A stretch of 64,000 nucleotides of DNA from Roseburia hominis (GTDB taxonomy: Bacteria > Bacillota > Clostridia > Lachnospirales > Lachnospiraceae): NCBI GenBank assembly GCA_040702975.1, contig CP159990.1, positions 930,001-994,000 of the forward strand. The letters run 5' to 3'. Below are positions 28,687 to 36,877 of the stretch, piece after piece. Position 1 is the stretch's first letter, and every line of letters starts with the position of its first letter. Position numbers and translations under genes: made by a program. The notes below the pieces were generated by a model. That model saw only the letters and a list, made by a program, of their open reading frames with translations. It was not told where the DNA came from and ran no database searches.

Positions 28687-29529
28687 TTATATGCGGTGTA
28701 CCTGCAATACAAAACGTTCAATTGCTTTGGCAGCACCGTCCTCATCATTGGAGCATGTGACATAATCGGCGGCTTCCCTCACTTCGTCGATGGCATTTGC
28801 CATGGCAACACCGAGGCCGGCGGCGCGTATCATGGGCAGATCGTTGTTGCCATCACCGAGAGCCATGATCTCTTCGCGGCGGATTCCCAACAGTTTGCCG
28901 AGTCGTAACAGGCCATTCCCTTTGTTGACGCCGGAGGCGTTGACTTCCACATTGTGTCCCATCGCACTGCTGATTTCTAAAGAACCTAAAGCGTGGATGC
29001 GATCTTCGGCTTCTTTTTGCTCGTCTGCATTGGCAAAGATAGCGTGCACCTTGTCCAGGCCATGGCCCTTCATCGCCTTCATCTTCTCCCAAAGATTCGG
29101 GATGGGAAGGCGGGTAGAACGTATATAATCTGCCATGGGCGGGGAGGACACATATTCATCCAGGCGCTTTAGCTCGTCTTCCTGAATATAGCCCTGACCG
29201 TCAAAGTAGATCTCATGGATGACATCGTAGTCGTCGAAGATTCTTAAGACTTCTGCGGAAAGCTCATAAGGTACCGGGCAGTTATAAAGTAGTTTATTCT
29301 CTTTGATATCTACGATGCGGCCGCCATTTGAAGCCACCACATAGCGGATTCCGGGAAAGGCGAGGAGTTCTTTCGGTACACCTGTCACTGGACGCCCGGT
29401 AGCAGGGAGGATGACCACGCCCTGCCGCACAGCTTCGGCCAGCACCTCTCTTGTATAGGTAGTCAGTTCTTTTTGGCTGTTCAGAAGAGTTCCGTCCAAA
29501 TCGAACCCGATCATTTTGACTTGTTCCAT
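28687..29529 (-). CDS. Cof-type HAD-IIB family phosphatase
   Basis: A 280-residue haloacid dehalogenase phosphatase of the Cof/YidA group, which dephosphorylate sugar phosphates or flavin-type metabolites. Motif I is GFDLDGTLLNS (nucleophile Asp), and motif IV is MALGDGNNDLPMI with the C2B cap between them. The Met at 29529 follows AAAGGAG; nine further upstream codons are open but lack a site. Substrate unknown. It is divergent from the gene at 29653. Confidence 0.9.
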   Translation of the reverse strand: MEQVKMIGFDLDGTLLNSQKELTTYTREVLAEAVRQGVVILPATGRPVTGVPKELLAFPGIRYVVASNGGRIVDIKENKLLYNCPVPYELSAEVLRIFDDYDVIHEIYFDGQGYIQEDELKRLDEYVSSPPMADYIRSTRLPIPNLWEKMKAMKGHGLDKVHAIFANADEQKEAEDRIHALGSLEISSAMGHNVEVNASGVNKGNGLLRLGKLLGIRREEIMALGDGNNDLPMIRAAGLGVAMANAIDEVREAADYVTCSNDEDGAAKAIERFVLQVHRI

Positions 29530-29587
29530 TGTTTTCTCCTTTGTGAATAACAACAATTGTACATTTCAGAAATTAGTATAACAAAAT

Positions 29588-29616
29588 TTGCGTAATAAAG
29601 CAATTTGTAGTATACT
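29588..29616 (+). promoter_or_regulatory. Promoter of the SleB-domain hydrolase gene
   Basis: TTGCGT (29588-29593) and TATACT (29611-29616) are 17 bases apart, giving a start near 29623 and a leader of about 30 bases. Confidence 0.7.
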
Positions 29617-29652
29617 ATATTAGACTCATTTTTTCTAAGAAAGGAAAATAGG

Positions 29653-30768
29653 ATGATGAATGGAAAGAGAAAGGCGCTGATTCGAACCATTACAGCGTTC
29701 GCATGTGCTATTGCTGTCTGTTTTACCGCGGTTCCTACTTATGCTGAGGATACGGTCGAGTCTTTGGAACAAAAGAAAAACGGGCTTCAGGACAAACTGG
29801 ATGCACTAAATAACGAATTGGGAAGCTTAAGTTCCCAGATTACGGCGCTTGCAGCGAAGATGGAAGAGACGGATGCCGCAGTTAAGAAGGCTGAGCTTGA
29901 TCTGGCAGCTGCCAGATTGAATGAAGAGATGCAGTACGATTCTATGAAAAAGCGTATTAAGTATATGTACGAAGGAGGCAATAATTCACTGCTCCATGTG
30001 CTGCTTTCCTCCGAGAGTATGGGGGACTTTCTGAATAAGGTGGAGTTTGTCCAGAATGTTACAGAGTATGATCGTAACATGCTGGTGGAATTACAGCAGA
30101 TTCAGGAAGAGATTGGGGAGAAAGAGGCCAGGCTGAAGAGTGAGCAGGCTGCTTTAAAGAAGATGCAGAGCCAGATGGAGGAGCGCCAGGGAGCGCTGAA
30201 TGCGGCCATTGCGTCGACATCGGGAGAACTGCAGGCTTCGGCGGAAGCTCTAAGTGCAGCTAAGGCTGCGCAGGAAGCTGCGAAGAAGGCGCTTGAAGAA
30301 CAGAAAAAGAAGGAGCAGCAGGAGAATGCGGATAACACGGGAGGGGATTCCGGAGATAAGAAGGATGAGGATTCCGGAAGCAGCCCTGATAATAGCCAGA
30401 CAACATCAACTCCGGTCGCTGCGGACAGTTCGGATATCGCCCTGCTTGCGGCAATCCTGCAGTGTGAAGCGGGAACTTCGAACTATGATGCACTTCTTGC
30501 GGTCGCGACGGTGATTATGAACCGTGTGGCAAGCGGAAGGTATCCGAATACGCTGCGGGGAGTGATTTACCAGAAGGGACAGTTCTCTCCGACCTGGAAT
30601 GGAAGTCTGAACCGGGTTCTGAAAAGAGGCCCTGCTTCGTTATGCTATCAGGTGGCACAGGATGCCCTCGGGGGTGCGCGGCTTTCCTCGGTAAGCGGCT
30701 GCTATCAGTTCCGGGCCTCGTGGACAGGCCATTCAGGAATCGTTGTGGGAGGCAATGTATTTTTCTAA
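29653..30768 (+). CDS. Secreted coiled-coil protein with SleB cell-wall hydrolase domain
   Basis: A 371-residue exported protein. A signal peptide (residues 1-31, ending near YAED) is followed by a long coiled coil (about 33-220) resembling the N-terminal region of PcsB/CwlO-type peptidoglycan hydrolases, then a low-complexity Ser/Asp/Gly linker. The C-terminal domain (about 259-371) resembles SleB cell-wall hydrolases (ILQCEAGTSNYDALLAVATV and KGQFSPTW). SleB enzymes cleave peptidoglycan, often cortex. The coiled coil suggests FtsEX-like control or surface localisation; that is inference. Confidence 0.85.
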   Translation: MMNGKRKALIRTITAFACAIAVCFTAVPTYAEDTVESLEQKKNGLQDKLDALNNELGSLSSQITALAAKMEETDAAVKKAELDLAAARLNEEMQYDSMKKRIKYMYEGGNNSLLHVLLSSESMGDFLNKVEFVQNVTEYDRNMLVELQQIQEEIGEKEARLKSEQAALKKMQSQMEERQGALNAAIASTSGELQASAEALSAAKAAQEAAKKALEEQKKKEQQENADNTGGDSGDKKDEDSGSSPDNSQTTSTPVAADSSDIALLAAILQCEAGTSNYDALLAVATVIMNRVASGRYPNTLRGVIYQKGQFSPTWNGSLNRVLKRGPASLCYQVAQDALGGARLSSVSGCYQFRASWTGHSGIVVGGNVFF

Positions 30769-30808
30769 AGAAGAGGCAGAAGGAAACTGCTTAGGTGGTG
30801 AATATAGG

Positions 30809-30860
30809 ACAGGCATTCATGGGGAGCGAGAAGCTCCGGCATGAATGCCTGTTTGAATTT
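30809..30860. terminator. Bidirectional terminator between convergent genes
   Basis: ACAGGCATTCAT (30809-30820) pairs with ATGAATGCCTGT (30841-30852), with a GGAGC/GCTCC extension inside, and is followed by TTGAATTTTC. It lies between the SleB-domain gene and the convergent HAD gene, so it can serve both. Confidence 0.85.
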
Positions 30861-30896
30861 TCAAAAATATTCTGAAGAAAGCAAAGATTTTCCTGA

Positions 30897-31676
30897 TCAG
30901 AGAGTTTTTAATACGGGAAGCACAGAGTCGATCACGTAATCTGCGTAACCGGTCACTTCCGGCACGCCGGTTTTCATGGCGTAACTGGTTCCTGCCATTT
31001 TGAGCATTTCCAGGTCGTTTTGCTGGTCGCCAAAGCAGATACATTCTTCGCGATGGATGCCGAATTTTTCCATAATAACGGCAAGAGCGGAGCCTTTATT
31101 GGCGTTGGGCGCGATAAAATCAATCCAGTGCGCAGCTGAAGTGGCAACTCGGATCTTATCTCCGACCCGCTTACGGAAGAAAGGTTCCAAGTTTTTTGTG
31201 CCATTAAAGTCACAGATTGCCGCCTTTATGAAAGCTTCGTGGACTTCATATAGATTCGGAGCATAAGTGAGCTGGTTACGCATAGTATTCAGCATATAAT
31301 CCCAGAACCTTGCATCTTCCGAGTCGGTATAGTAAGTATCTTTGAGAGAAAGAATGCAGTGTCCGGTGTGGAAATGTTCCCGGTATTCGGTGAGGGCATC
31401 CAGGATGCAGCGAATCGTCTCGTCAGGAATCCGTCCGGTCGAGAGAACCTCTTCCCGGTAGACACAAAGAGAGCCATTCTCGGCAATATAGGGGATATCA
31501 AAACCCAGGGGAGCAAACAGACGGCGGATGCCTGCGTACTGTCTGCCGCTTGCGGCAACAAAAATAATACCTTTGTCGTGAAGGCGTGTGATTTCTTTTA
31601 GAATCTCGGCGGGCACTTCCTGTTGATAATCACGAAGGAGCGTGCCGTCTAAGTCGCTTGCAATCAGTTTTATCAT
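30897..31676 (-). CDS. Cof-type HAD-IIB family phosphatase
   Basis: A 259-residue HAD phosphatase with motif I LIASDLDGTLLRD, a conserved ASGRQYAGIRRL motif II region and motif IV ICFGDQQNDLEML. It belongs to the same broad group as the product of 28687-29529 but is clearly divergent, so a recent duplication is unlikely. The usual role is hydrolysis of small phosphorylated metabolites; the substrate is not evident. AAAAAGGAG lies about 8 bases before the ATG. Confidence 0.9.
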   Translation of the reverse strand: MIKLIASDLDGTLLRDYQQEVPAEILKEITRLHDKGIIFVAASGRQYAGIRRLFAPLGFDIPYIAENGSLCVYREEVLSTGRIPDETIRCILDALTEYREHFHTGHCILSLKDTYYTDSEDARFWDYMLNTMRNQLTYAPNLYEVHEAFIKAAICDFNGTKNLEPFFRKRVGDKIRVATSAAHWIDFIAPNANKGSALAVIMEKFGIHREECICFGDQQNDLEMLKMAGTSYAMKTGVPEVTGYADYVIDSVLPVLKTL

Positions 31677-31832
31677 ATGGTAAACTCCTTTTTAACATAG
31701 TTGTAATCCTACGTGGTAAGTATATAACAGAATGGAAAAAAGAGAAAGAAAAAATTACGGATTCCAAATTTTGGGGAAAACATATAATAATAGGTTAGTA
31801 TTCAGAAGATAGAAGTACAGGAGGAAAGAATC

Positions 31833-32675
31833 GTGATTATAGGGACACACATGTCTATTGCAAAAGGACTGGTTAAGACGGCGGAGAATGTGGTGAAAAT
31901 GGAGGCGAATACCATGCAGATTTTCAGCCGCAATCCGCGGGGATCGAATTTTAAAGTGCCGGGTGCTAAGGAAGTGGAAGCATTTCAGAAGATAAGGCAC
32001 ACGCAGAATTTTGGGCCGCTTCTGGCACATGCGCCTTATACGATGAATCTGGCAAGTGCGAAGCCGGAGGTATATGAGTTTGCCTGTACCGTGATTCGGG
32101 AAGATGTGGCACGGATGGACGCACTGGGCATAGAGAATCTCGTATTTCACCCGGGGAGCCATACGGGAATCGGAGTGTCCGCCGGAATAGAAAATATAAT
32201 TGCCGGTCTTGATCAGGCGATTACCGGCAAAGAGAATATCACGGTCCTTTTGGAGACGATGTCGGGAAAAGGGACGGAGATCGGAGATAAGTTCGAGCAT
32301 CTGAAGGCAATCCGGGATGGGGTCAGCCATCCGGAACGGATCGGCGTCTGTCTGGACACCTGCCATGTTTTTGCGGCAGGGTATGATATCGTGGAAGATT
32401 TGGATGGGGTTCTGGAAGAGTTCGATCACGTTTTGGGGCTTGAGCTGCTCCGGACGATTCACTTCAATGACAGTATGATGCCGTTTGGCTCGCATAAGGA
32501 CAGACACGCACCGATCGGAGAAGGAGAGATCGGCTGGGAAGCGCTTCTTAGGGTGATAGAGCACCCGGCGCTTAGGGATCTGCCATTTTATCTGGAGACC
32601 CCGTTCGACGACGCCGGCCATAAAGAAGAAATAAAAACGATTCGTGAGAAACTTTTGAAGAACAACATAGTATGA
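31833..32675 (+). CDS. nfo: Endonuclease IV (AP endonuclease)
   Basis: Cleaves DNA 5' to abasic sites during base-excision repair. The 280-residue TIM-barrel protein starts at GTG ([12 protein letters not shown]) after AGGAGGAA. Trinuclear zinc-site motifs are present: [52 protein letters not shown] and GEGEIG. It appears to be a single-gene unit. Confidence 0.96.
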   Translation: MIIGTHMSIAKGLVKTAENVVKMEANTMQIFSRNPRGSNFKVPGAKEVEAFQKIRHTQNFGPLLAHAPYTMNLASAKPEVYEFACTVIREDVARMDALGIENLVFHPGSHTGIGVSAGIENIIAGLDQAITGKENITVLLETMSGKGTEIGDKFEHLKAIRDGVSHPERIGVCLDTCHVFAAGYDIVEDLDGVLEEFDHVLGLELLRTIHFNDSMMPFGSHKDRHAPIGEGEIGWEALLRVIEHPALRDLPFYLETPFDDAGHKEEIKTIREKLLKNNIV

Positions 32676-32693
32676 GCTAAGGAAGATAAATAT

Positions 32694-32722
32694 TTGAAGA
32701 TATAGACATATTATGATATAAT
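32694..32722 (+). promoter_or_regulatory. Promoter of the toxin-antitoxin pair
   Basis: TTGAAG (32694-32699) and TATAAT (32717-32722) are 17 bases apart. The -10 lies within an AT-rich imperfect palindrome (ATTATGATATAATT), a plausible site for autorepression by the antitoxin. Confidence 0.65.
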
Positions 32723-32752
32723 TAGTATATGATGAAAATGGAGGTGAAAGCT

Positions 32753-33031
32753 ATGTTGACATTACAAGAAAATATAAGACCATCTGCTGACTTAAGAAAT
32801 CATTATAATGAGATTTCAAAGCAGTGCAGAGAAGGTAAAGAAGCAGTGATTATTACAGTAAATGGACGTGGAGATACTGTATCACTTTCATATGAAGAGT
32901 ATAAAAATATGAAAGCACGTATAGAATTATTGGAAACTCTTGCTGAGGCAGATGAAGATGTGAGAAATGGGCGTGTAGCACCAATCAGGGAAACTTTTGA
33001 TGATTTGCGTACAATGCTGAAAGGGGAATAA
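32753..33031 (+). CDS. Phd/YefM-family antitoxin
   Basis: A 92-residue type II antitoxin. The N-terminal half (IRPSADLRNHYNEISKQCREGKEAVIITVNGRGDTVSLSYEEY) has the Phd/YefM DNA-binding fold pattern. The C-terminal half is acidic and would wrap the toxin. The ATG at 32753 follows GGAGGTGA; the upstream in-frame Met codons lie in the binding site. It precedes the toxin gene by 2 bases, the standard antitoxin-first layout. Confidence 0.85.
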   Translation: MLTLQENIRPSADLRNHYNEISKQCREGKEAVIITVNGRGDTVSLSYEEYKNMKARIELLETLAEADEDVRNGRVAPIRETFDDLRTMLKGE

Positions 33032-33033
33032 TT

Positions 33034-33351
33034 ATGAAATATCATATTATCCGAACTGATACAGCAGATGCAGGCATTAGAAAGATCGTTCTACATGTTG
33101 CACAAAATTTTGGCAATGATGTAGCATTAGAAAAGCTGGATGAATTAGAACAAAACATATTGTCTTTAGAAGATACTCCTTATATTGGCACAGATCCCCG
33201 GTACCCAATACTAAAAAGGCAAGGATTTAAAGTATTGATATTAGAGAAGGATTTAGTATTCTATAAGATTGATGAGGAACGAAAAGAAGTAACTCTTTAT
33301 GCTGTTGTCGATCAAAGACAAGACTATTTGAATATAATCCGTGGACTTTAA
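33034..33351 (+). CDS. RelE/ParE-superfamily toxin
   Basis: A 105-residue basic protein (MKYHIIRTDTADAGIRKIVLHVAQNFG) with the RelE/ParE fold pattern: a helical hairpin, then beta strands with the IGTDPRYPILKRQGFKVLILEKDLVFYKID segment and a C-terminal LYAVVDQRQDY strand resembling the conserved v.hrrdvY ending. RelE toxins cut mRNA in the ribosomal A site and ParE toxins poison gyrase; the sequence leans to the RelE/YafQ side. It is co-transcribed with its antitoxin. Confidence 0.82.
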   Translation: MKYHIIRTDTADAGIRKIVLHVAQNFGNDVALEKLDELEQNILSLEDTPYIGTDPRYPILKRQGFKVLILEKDLVFYKIDEERKEVTLYAVVDQRQDYLNIIRGL

Positions 33352-33411
33352 GCTCCAGGGTGTTTTAATCGGAAGCGGGTCAGAGGAGAGGAAACTCAAG
33401 GCAATTTTTTA

Positions 33412-33440
33412 TTGCGCTGTACATTTGACCGTGGTATAAT
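33412..33440 (+). promoter_or_regulatory. Promoter of the panD-panC leader
   Basis: TTGCGC (33412-33417) and a perfect TATAAT (33435-33440) are separated by 17 bases. This implies a leader of nearly 390 bases before panD. The gap 33352-33835 contains no gene. Confidence 0.7.
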
Positions 33441-33441
33441 A

Positions 33442-33722
33442 CCAGCGGAGATAGTATTTGAAAGAAGCTATACTCCGTCTGGTTCACTGAATTTCATATA
33501 GATATAAGGATATTGTAAGTAAGAGCTTATATTTTTGGTAAAAAAGCAAGACTCAGAAGATACAAGAACCGAAAGGTCCGCAGATACTGGTATATTTAGC
33601 GCAGGAGGGTGAGAATAGCCGCTCCATGCGAAGGTGGCAGTGTGTGCCGGGCATTTTGATATGCGTTGCAGTTGAAAGCATTTTCAGGGTCGAGTTGTAC
33701 CTACTCTGAAAGTGCTTTTTTT
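33442..33722 (+). promoter_or_regulatory. Structured leader with terminator upstream of panD
   Basis: The leader contains two hairpins, each with unpaired bases on the 3' strand. The first is CCAGCGGAGATAG (33442-33454) with CTAT-a-CTCCG-t-CTGG (33468-33482). The second is CGCAGGAG (33601-33608) with CTCC-a-TGCG (33623-33631). These are followed by ATGC..GGCA/TGCC..GCAT and an intrinsic terminator, AGCATTTTCAG (33677-33687) with CTGAAAGTGCT (33706-33716) plus seven T. Terminator plus conserved-looking bulged stems suggests attenuation. The known Pan RNA motif, which has bulged adenines and precedes pan genes, is the obvious comparison. The first stem starts about 5 bases before the expected transcription start, a caveat. 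Confidence 0.55.
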
Positions 33723-33835
33723 ACTGCTATGGATACGGAGAACATGTCCGGTCGTATTTTGCCGTCAGGCATACCGGAAGGGAAATGCCTGCGGACATTT
33801 CTCCTGACTTTTGGAAAAAGAAAGAGGTGTATGAA

Positions 33836-34228
33836 ATGACAGTAGAGATGTTAAAAGGAAAGATTCACCGTGCAACGGTCACTCAGGCAGAGCTTGACTA
33901 TGTGGGCAGTATCACGATAGATGAAGAATTGCTGGAAGCAGCCGGGATACTGGAGTACGAGAAGGTACAGATCGTAGATGTGAATAACGGCAGCAGATTT
34001 GAGACCTACACAATCTGCGGCAAGAGAGGCAGCGGCATGATCTGTTTAAATGGAGCGGCGGCCCGTTGCGTCAGCGTAGGGGATAAGGTTATCATTATGG
34101 CGTATGCAGGGTATGATGCGAAGGAAGCCGGGGCGCATAAGCCGGCAGTTGTTTTCGTAGATGAAGAGAATAAGATCAGCCGGATCACCAGCTATGAAAA
34201 GCATGGTCTGCTCAAGGATATGGAATAG
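33836..34228 (+). CDS. panD: Aspartate 1-decarboxylase precursor
   Basis: Makes beta-alanine from L-aspartate for pantothenate synthesis, using a pyruvoyl group formed by self-cleavage. The 130-residue protein starts at the ATG after AAAGAGG ([17 protein letters not shown]). The cleavage site Gly24-Ser25 is in YVGSITID. The conserved NGSRFETY and [18 protein letters not shown] motifs are present. It is followed by panC, which uses its product. Confidence 0.95.
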   Translation: MTVEMLKGKIHRATVTQAELDYVGSITIDEELLEAAGILEYEKVQIVDVNNGSRFETYTICGKRGSGMICLNGAAARCVSVGDKVIIMAYAGYDAKEAGAHKPAVVFVDEENKISRITSYEKHGLLKDME

Positions 34229-34260
34229 GACAGCGAAGCTAAGTAAAGGAGAGAGATAAG

Positions 34261-35100
34261 ATGCAGGTTACAAAGACAGTGGAAGAAACAAGAAGACTGG
34301 TAAAAGGGTGGAAACGCGAAGGGAAAACGGTAGGACTTGTGCCGACTATGGGATTCCTTCATGAGGGACATGCGAGCCTGATTAAACGGTGCCGCAAGGA
34401 GAACGATATCGTGGTGGTATCCGATTTCGTGAATCCGACCCAGTTCGGACCGAATGAGGATCTGGAAGCGTATCCGCGGGATTTTGAGATGGACAGCCGT
34501 CTCTGTGAGAGCCTGGGGTGTGATCTGATCTTCAACCCGGAGCCGGAAGAAATGTACCACGATCCGTGTGCTTATGTGAGCATTGACACGCTGTCTGAGA
34601 CGCTTTGCGGAAAGACAAGGCCGATTCATTTCAAAGGCGTGTGTACCGTGGTGTCCAAGCTGTTTCATATCGTAGCGCCGGACAGAGCCTATTTTGGACA
34701 GAAGGATGCACAGCAGCTTGCAATCATCAGGAAGATGGTGCAGGATCTGAACTTTGATATTGAGATCGTGGGCTGTCCGATCGTGCGGGAGGAGGACGGG
34801 CTGGCCAAATCCTCCAGAAATACCTATTTAAGCCCTGAGGAGAGAAAGGCGGCACTTTGCCTGTCAAAAGCGGTAAAATGCGGCAGCGAACTGATCCACG
34901 CAGGTATGTTTGCAGAAGAGGTATTAAGCAGGATGCGTGCGGTGATCGAGGCGGAGCCGCTGGCAAAGATTGATTACGTGTCCATGGTAGATGCGCTGAC
35001 GATGCAGCCGGTCGAAAAGGTTGAGAAAGATGTGCTGGTCGCTATGGCAGTGTATATTGGGAAGACGAGACTGATTGATAATTTTACTGTGAAACATTAA
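34261..35100 (+). CDS. panC: Pantothenate synthetase
   Basis: ATP-dependent condensation of pantoate with beta-alanine. The 279-residue protein has the HIGH-like motif VPTMGFLHEGHASLI, the FVNPTQFGPNEDLEAYPR loop and the KSSRNTYLSPEER motif corresponding to KMSKS. RBS AAAGGAGAG precedes the ATG. panB is not in the window, so pantoate must come from a distant locus or uptake. The IS110 element lies 74 bases downstream. Confidence 0.96.
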   Translation: MQVTKTVEETRRLVKGWKREGKTVGLVPTMGFLHEGHASLIKRCRKENDIVVVSDFVNPTQFGPNEDLEAYPRDFEMDSRLCESLGCDLIFNPEPEEMYHDPCAYVSIDTLSETLCGKTRPIHFKGVCTVVSKLFHIVAPDRAYFGQKDAQQLAIIRKMVQDLNFDIEIVGCPIVREEDGLAKSSRNTYLSPEERKAALCLSKAVKCGSELIHAGMFAEEVLSRMRAVIEAEPLAKIDYVSMVDALTMQPVEKVEKDVLVAMAVYIGKTRLIDNFTVKH

Positions 35101-35174
35101 CTTCCGGGTAGCCAAAAAGCGCAAACTGCCCCTATCAAGCTATTAAACATTCATTTTGAACTTAGTAGACAGGT

Positions 35175-36413
35175 CTATGTGGCAACTACAGGAGCCTCCC
35201 AGCCAAGTGCTTTTAACTTTTTCAGGTACGCATTGATTTTACGTTCCTTATTGAACTGATTATAGTATTCGGCACCGAGATCTTTGAAAACTACACTATC
35301 CTTGAGGATATGATAAATTGCTATCAGCATGGAATGAGCGACAGCAACGTAGGCACGTTTCGGTCCCCGATGTGAACTGATCCGCATAAATTGCGCATAA
35401 AAGTAGGACTTTTTATTCTTAACAGCTGCATGCGCACAGGTAATTAAGGTGGTTCGGAGAAGGGCATTCCCTTTCCTTGTTTTACCGGATTTTCGCTTCT
35501 TTGCGCTTTCATTGTCTCCGGGACATAGGCCTGCCCATGAAGAAATATGGGCATCCGTGGGAAAACGTTCCATGTCTGTGCCGATCACGGAAATGATTGC
35601 CTGAGCGCTGGTATTTCCAATCCCGGTAACATCCTGAATGGCAGCTGATGCTTCCTTTTCCTCCGGCTTCATAAAATTGTCTATCTCACCATCAAGATTC
35701 TTGATATGGATATTCAATTCATCCAGATGGTTCAGGAGTTCCTTCATCATCCTGCGCTGAAGCGGGGACATGAAACCATTGAGGTCGTCCACAATCTGCT
35801 CCTTTGTTGCTTTGAGATTATGCGCAATAATTTTTTTGTCATACATTTCATCGTACTTTGCACCGTCAATGGATTTACCCGTGAGCAGATATTCGAGGAT
35901 ACTGCGTGCGCTTTTACCATTGATATCGGTGACAGTTCCGGAAAGCTTGATATTTGCACCTTCCAGCATCTTTTGGAGCCGGTTCAGTTCCCGGGTTCGC
36001 TCTGCGACAAGGCTTTTGCGGTAGCGGACAAGCTCCCGCAGTTCCCGCTGGTCTTTATCTGGGATATAGCTGGGCCGTAACAGACCATGCTGAAGAAGGT
36101 CAGCAATCCATTCAGCATCCTTTACATCCGTTTTTCTCCCGGGAACAGCCTTCATATGGCGGGCATTTACCACCATGGCTTTCAGGTCAGAAGATTCAAG
36201 GATGTTATACAGAGGCTTCCAATACGAAGCGGTGCTCTCCATTGCGGTCATTTCACAGCCGCTGTCTTTGAGCCAGTCAGCCAGCATGAGAAGTTCTCTG
36301 GTTGTTGCACCAAACTCACGAACTTCCTGCCTGTTGCCTTTTCTAAGGCAGGCAACGATGAGTTTTTTGTGCACATCAATACCACAACAATTGTCGTAAA
36401 TTTTATCCATCAT
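35175..36413 (-). CDS. IS110-family transposase (bridge-RNA-guided recombinase type)
   Basis: A 412-residue DEDD transposase. The RuvC-like N-terminal domain carries Asp13 (GIDVHKK), the Glu in TAMESTASYW and the Asp pair in KTDVKDAEWIADLL. A coiled-coil middle follows, then a Tnp_20 domain with GIGNTSAQAIISVIG and the catalytic serine region HISSWAGLCPG near residue 292. The gene is intact, so the element may be active. RBS GGAGG is 5 bases upstream. Family members use a non-coding bridge RNA to choose donor and target. Confidence 0.95.
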   Translation of the reverse strand: MMDKIYDNCCGIDVHKKLIVACLRKGNRQEVREFGATTRELLMLADWLKDSGCEMTAMESTASYWKPLYNILESSDLKAMVVNARHMKAVPGRKTDVKDAEWIADLLQHGLLRPSYIPDKDQRELRELVRYRKSLVAERTRELNRLQKMLEGANIKLSGTVTDINGKSARSILEYLLTGKSIDGAKYDEMYDKKIIAHNLKATKEQIVDDLNGFMSPLQRRMMKELLNHLDELNIHIKNLDGEIDNFMKPEEKEASAAIQDVTGIGNTSAQAIISVIGTDMERFPTDAHISSWAGLCPGDNESAKKRKSGKTRKGNALLRTTLITCAHAAVKNKKSYFYAQFMRISSHRGPKRAYVAVAHSMLIAIYHILKDSVVFKDLGAEYYNQFNKERKINAYLKKLKALGWEAPVVAT

Positions 36414-36419
36414 GATACC

Positions 36420-36600
36420 TCCGTGGGAAATTTACGGCACGGTTTCCTGTCTGTTATCATTTTACTGTACGTCCTTTTGCCGCAAGCAGCTGGACAGATG
36501 GTGGTGCAAATGAGGAAACCTGAAATCAGTTTAGTTAGCGGGCTACAAGCCCAAAGTTAAATCGATCTTTGCCGTTAATACCAGTATAAGTTGCGTCAAA
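36420..36600 (-). ncRNA. Candidate bridge RNA region of the IS110 element
   Basis: In IS110-group elements, the region between the left end and the transposase start encodes the bridge RNA. Here that region, read on the minus strand, contains an 8-bp pair (36441-36448 GGTTTCCT with 36513-36520 AGGAAACC) enclosing CTGTC/GACAG and GTCC/GGAC pairings, plus a hairpin GGGCT-ACA-AGCCC (36540-36552). Two or more loop-bearing stem-loops fit the expected form, but the donor and target loops are not assigned. Limits are approximate. Confidence 0.5.
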
Positions 36601-36763
36601 GATAAATTCAATAACCTGTCGTCTGCATAGTTTCATTTATGGTGGTGTCAGGCGTGCGGACATGGGGGTTTAGTTTTGAAGTGTAAATCGTCAAAAATAC
36701 ATGAAATTAATAGCCGAAGGGAAGGCTTGCAGGAGCTTCCGTGAGGTATGCCTGGCAACAAAG

Positions 36764-36814
36764 AGAAGGTGCGAAAAACCACAGAATAAAATCGTTTTTG
36801 CACCTTCTTTTTTT
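36764..36814. terminator. Bidirectional terminator between the IS110 element and the DUF2786 gene
   Basis: AGAAGGTGC-g-AAAAAC (from 36764) pairs with GTTTTTGCACCTTCT (36794-36808) and is followed by TTTTTT. It can end transcripts of the minus-strand gene at 36878-37456 and of anything entering from the panC side. Confidence 0.75.
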
Positions 36815-36877
36815 CATTGTCACATGCCTTTTTCCGGTGATATTGTGCAAATTCAATATTCCGGCGTTGTCGCATTT

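Larger units (their letters stand above)
35101..36680 (-). mobile_element. IS110-family insertion sequence (ends not exactly defined)
   Basis: The element comprises the transposase at 35175-36413 and a long non-coding region upstream of it on the minus strand. IS110 elements lack terminal inverted repeats, so both boundaries are estimates: the panC-proximal end lies between 35101 and 35174, and the other between about 36560 and 36680. A single copy is seen in the window. It sits between panC and a convergent gene and breaks no obvious ORF. Confidence 0.75.

Noticed and set aside
28636..28908. 90-codon plus-strand frame downstream of uppP
   Set aside because: It is antisense to the HAD phosphatase, with no binding site and no domain.
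33785..33835. 17-codon N-terminal extension of PanD
   Set aside because: It is not similar to PanD, and the AAAGAGG site serves the ATG at 33836.
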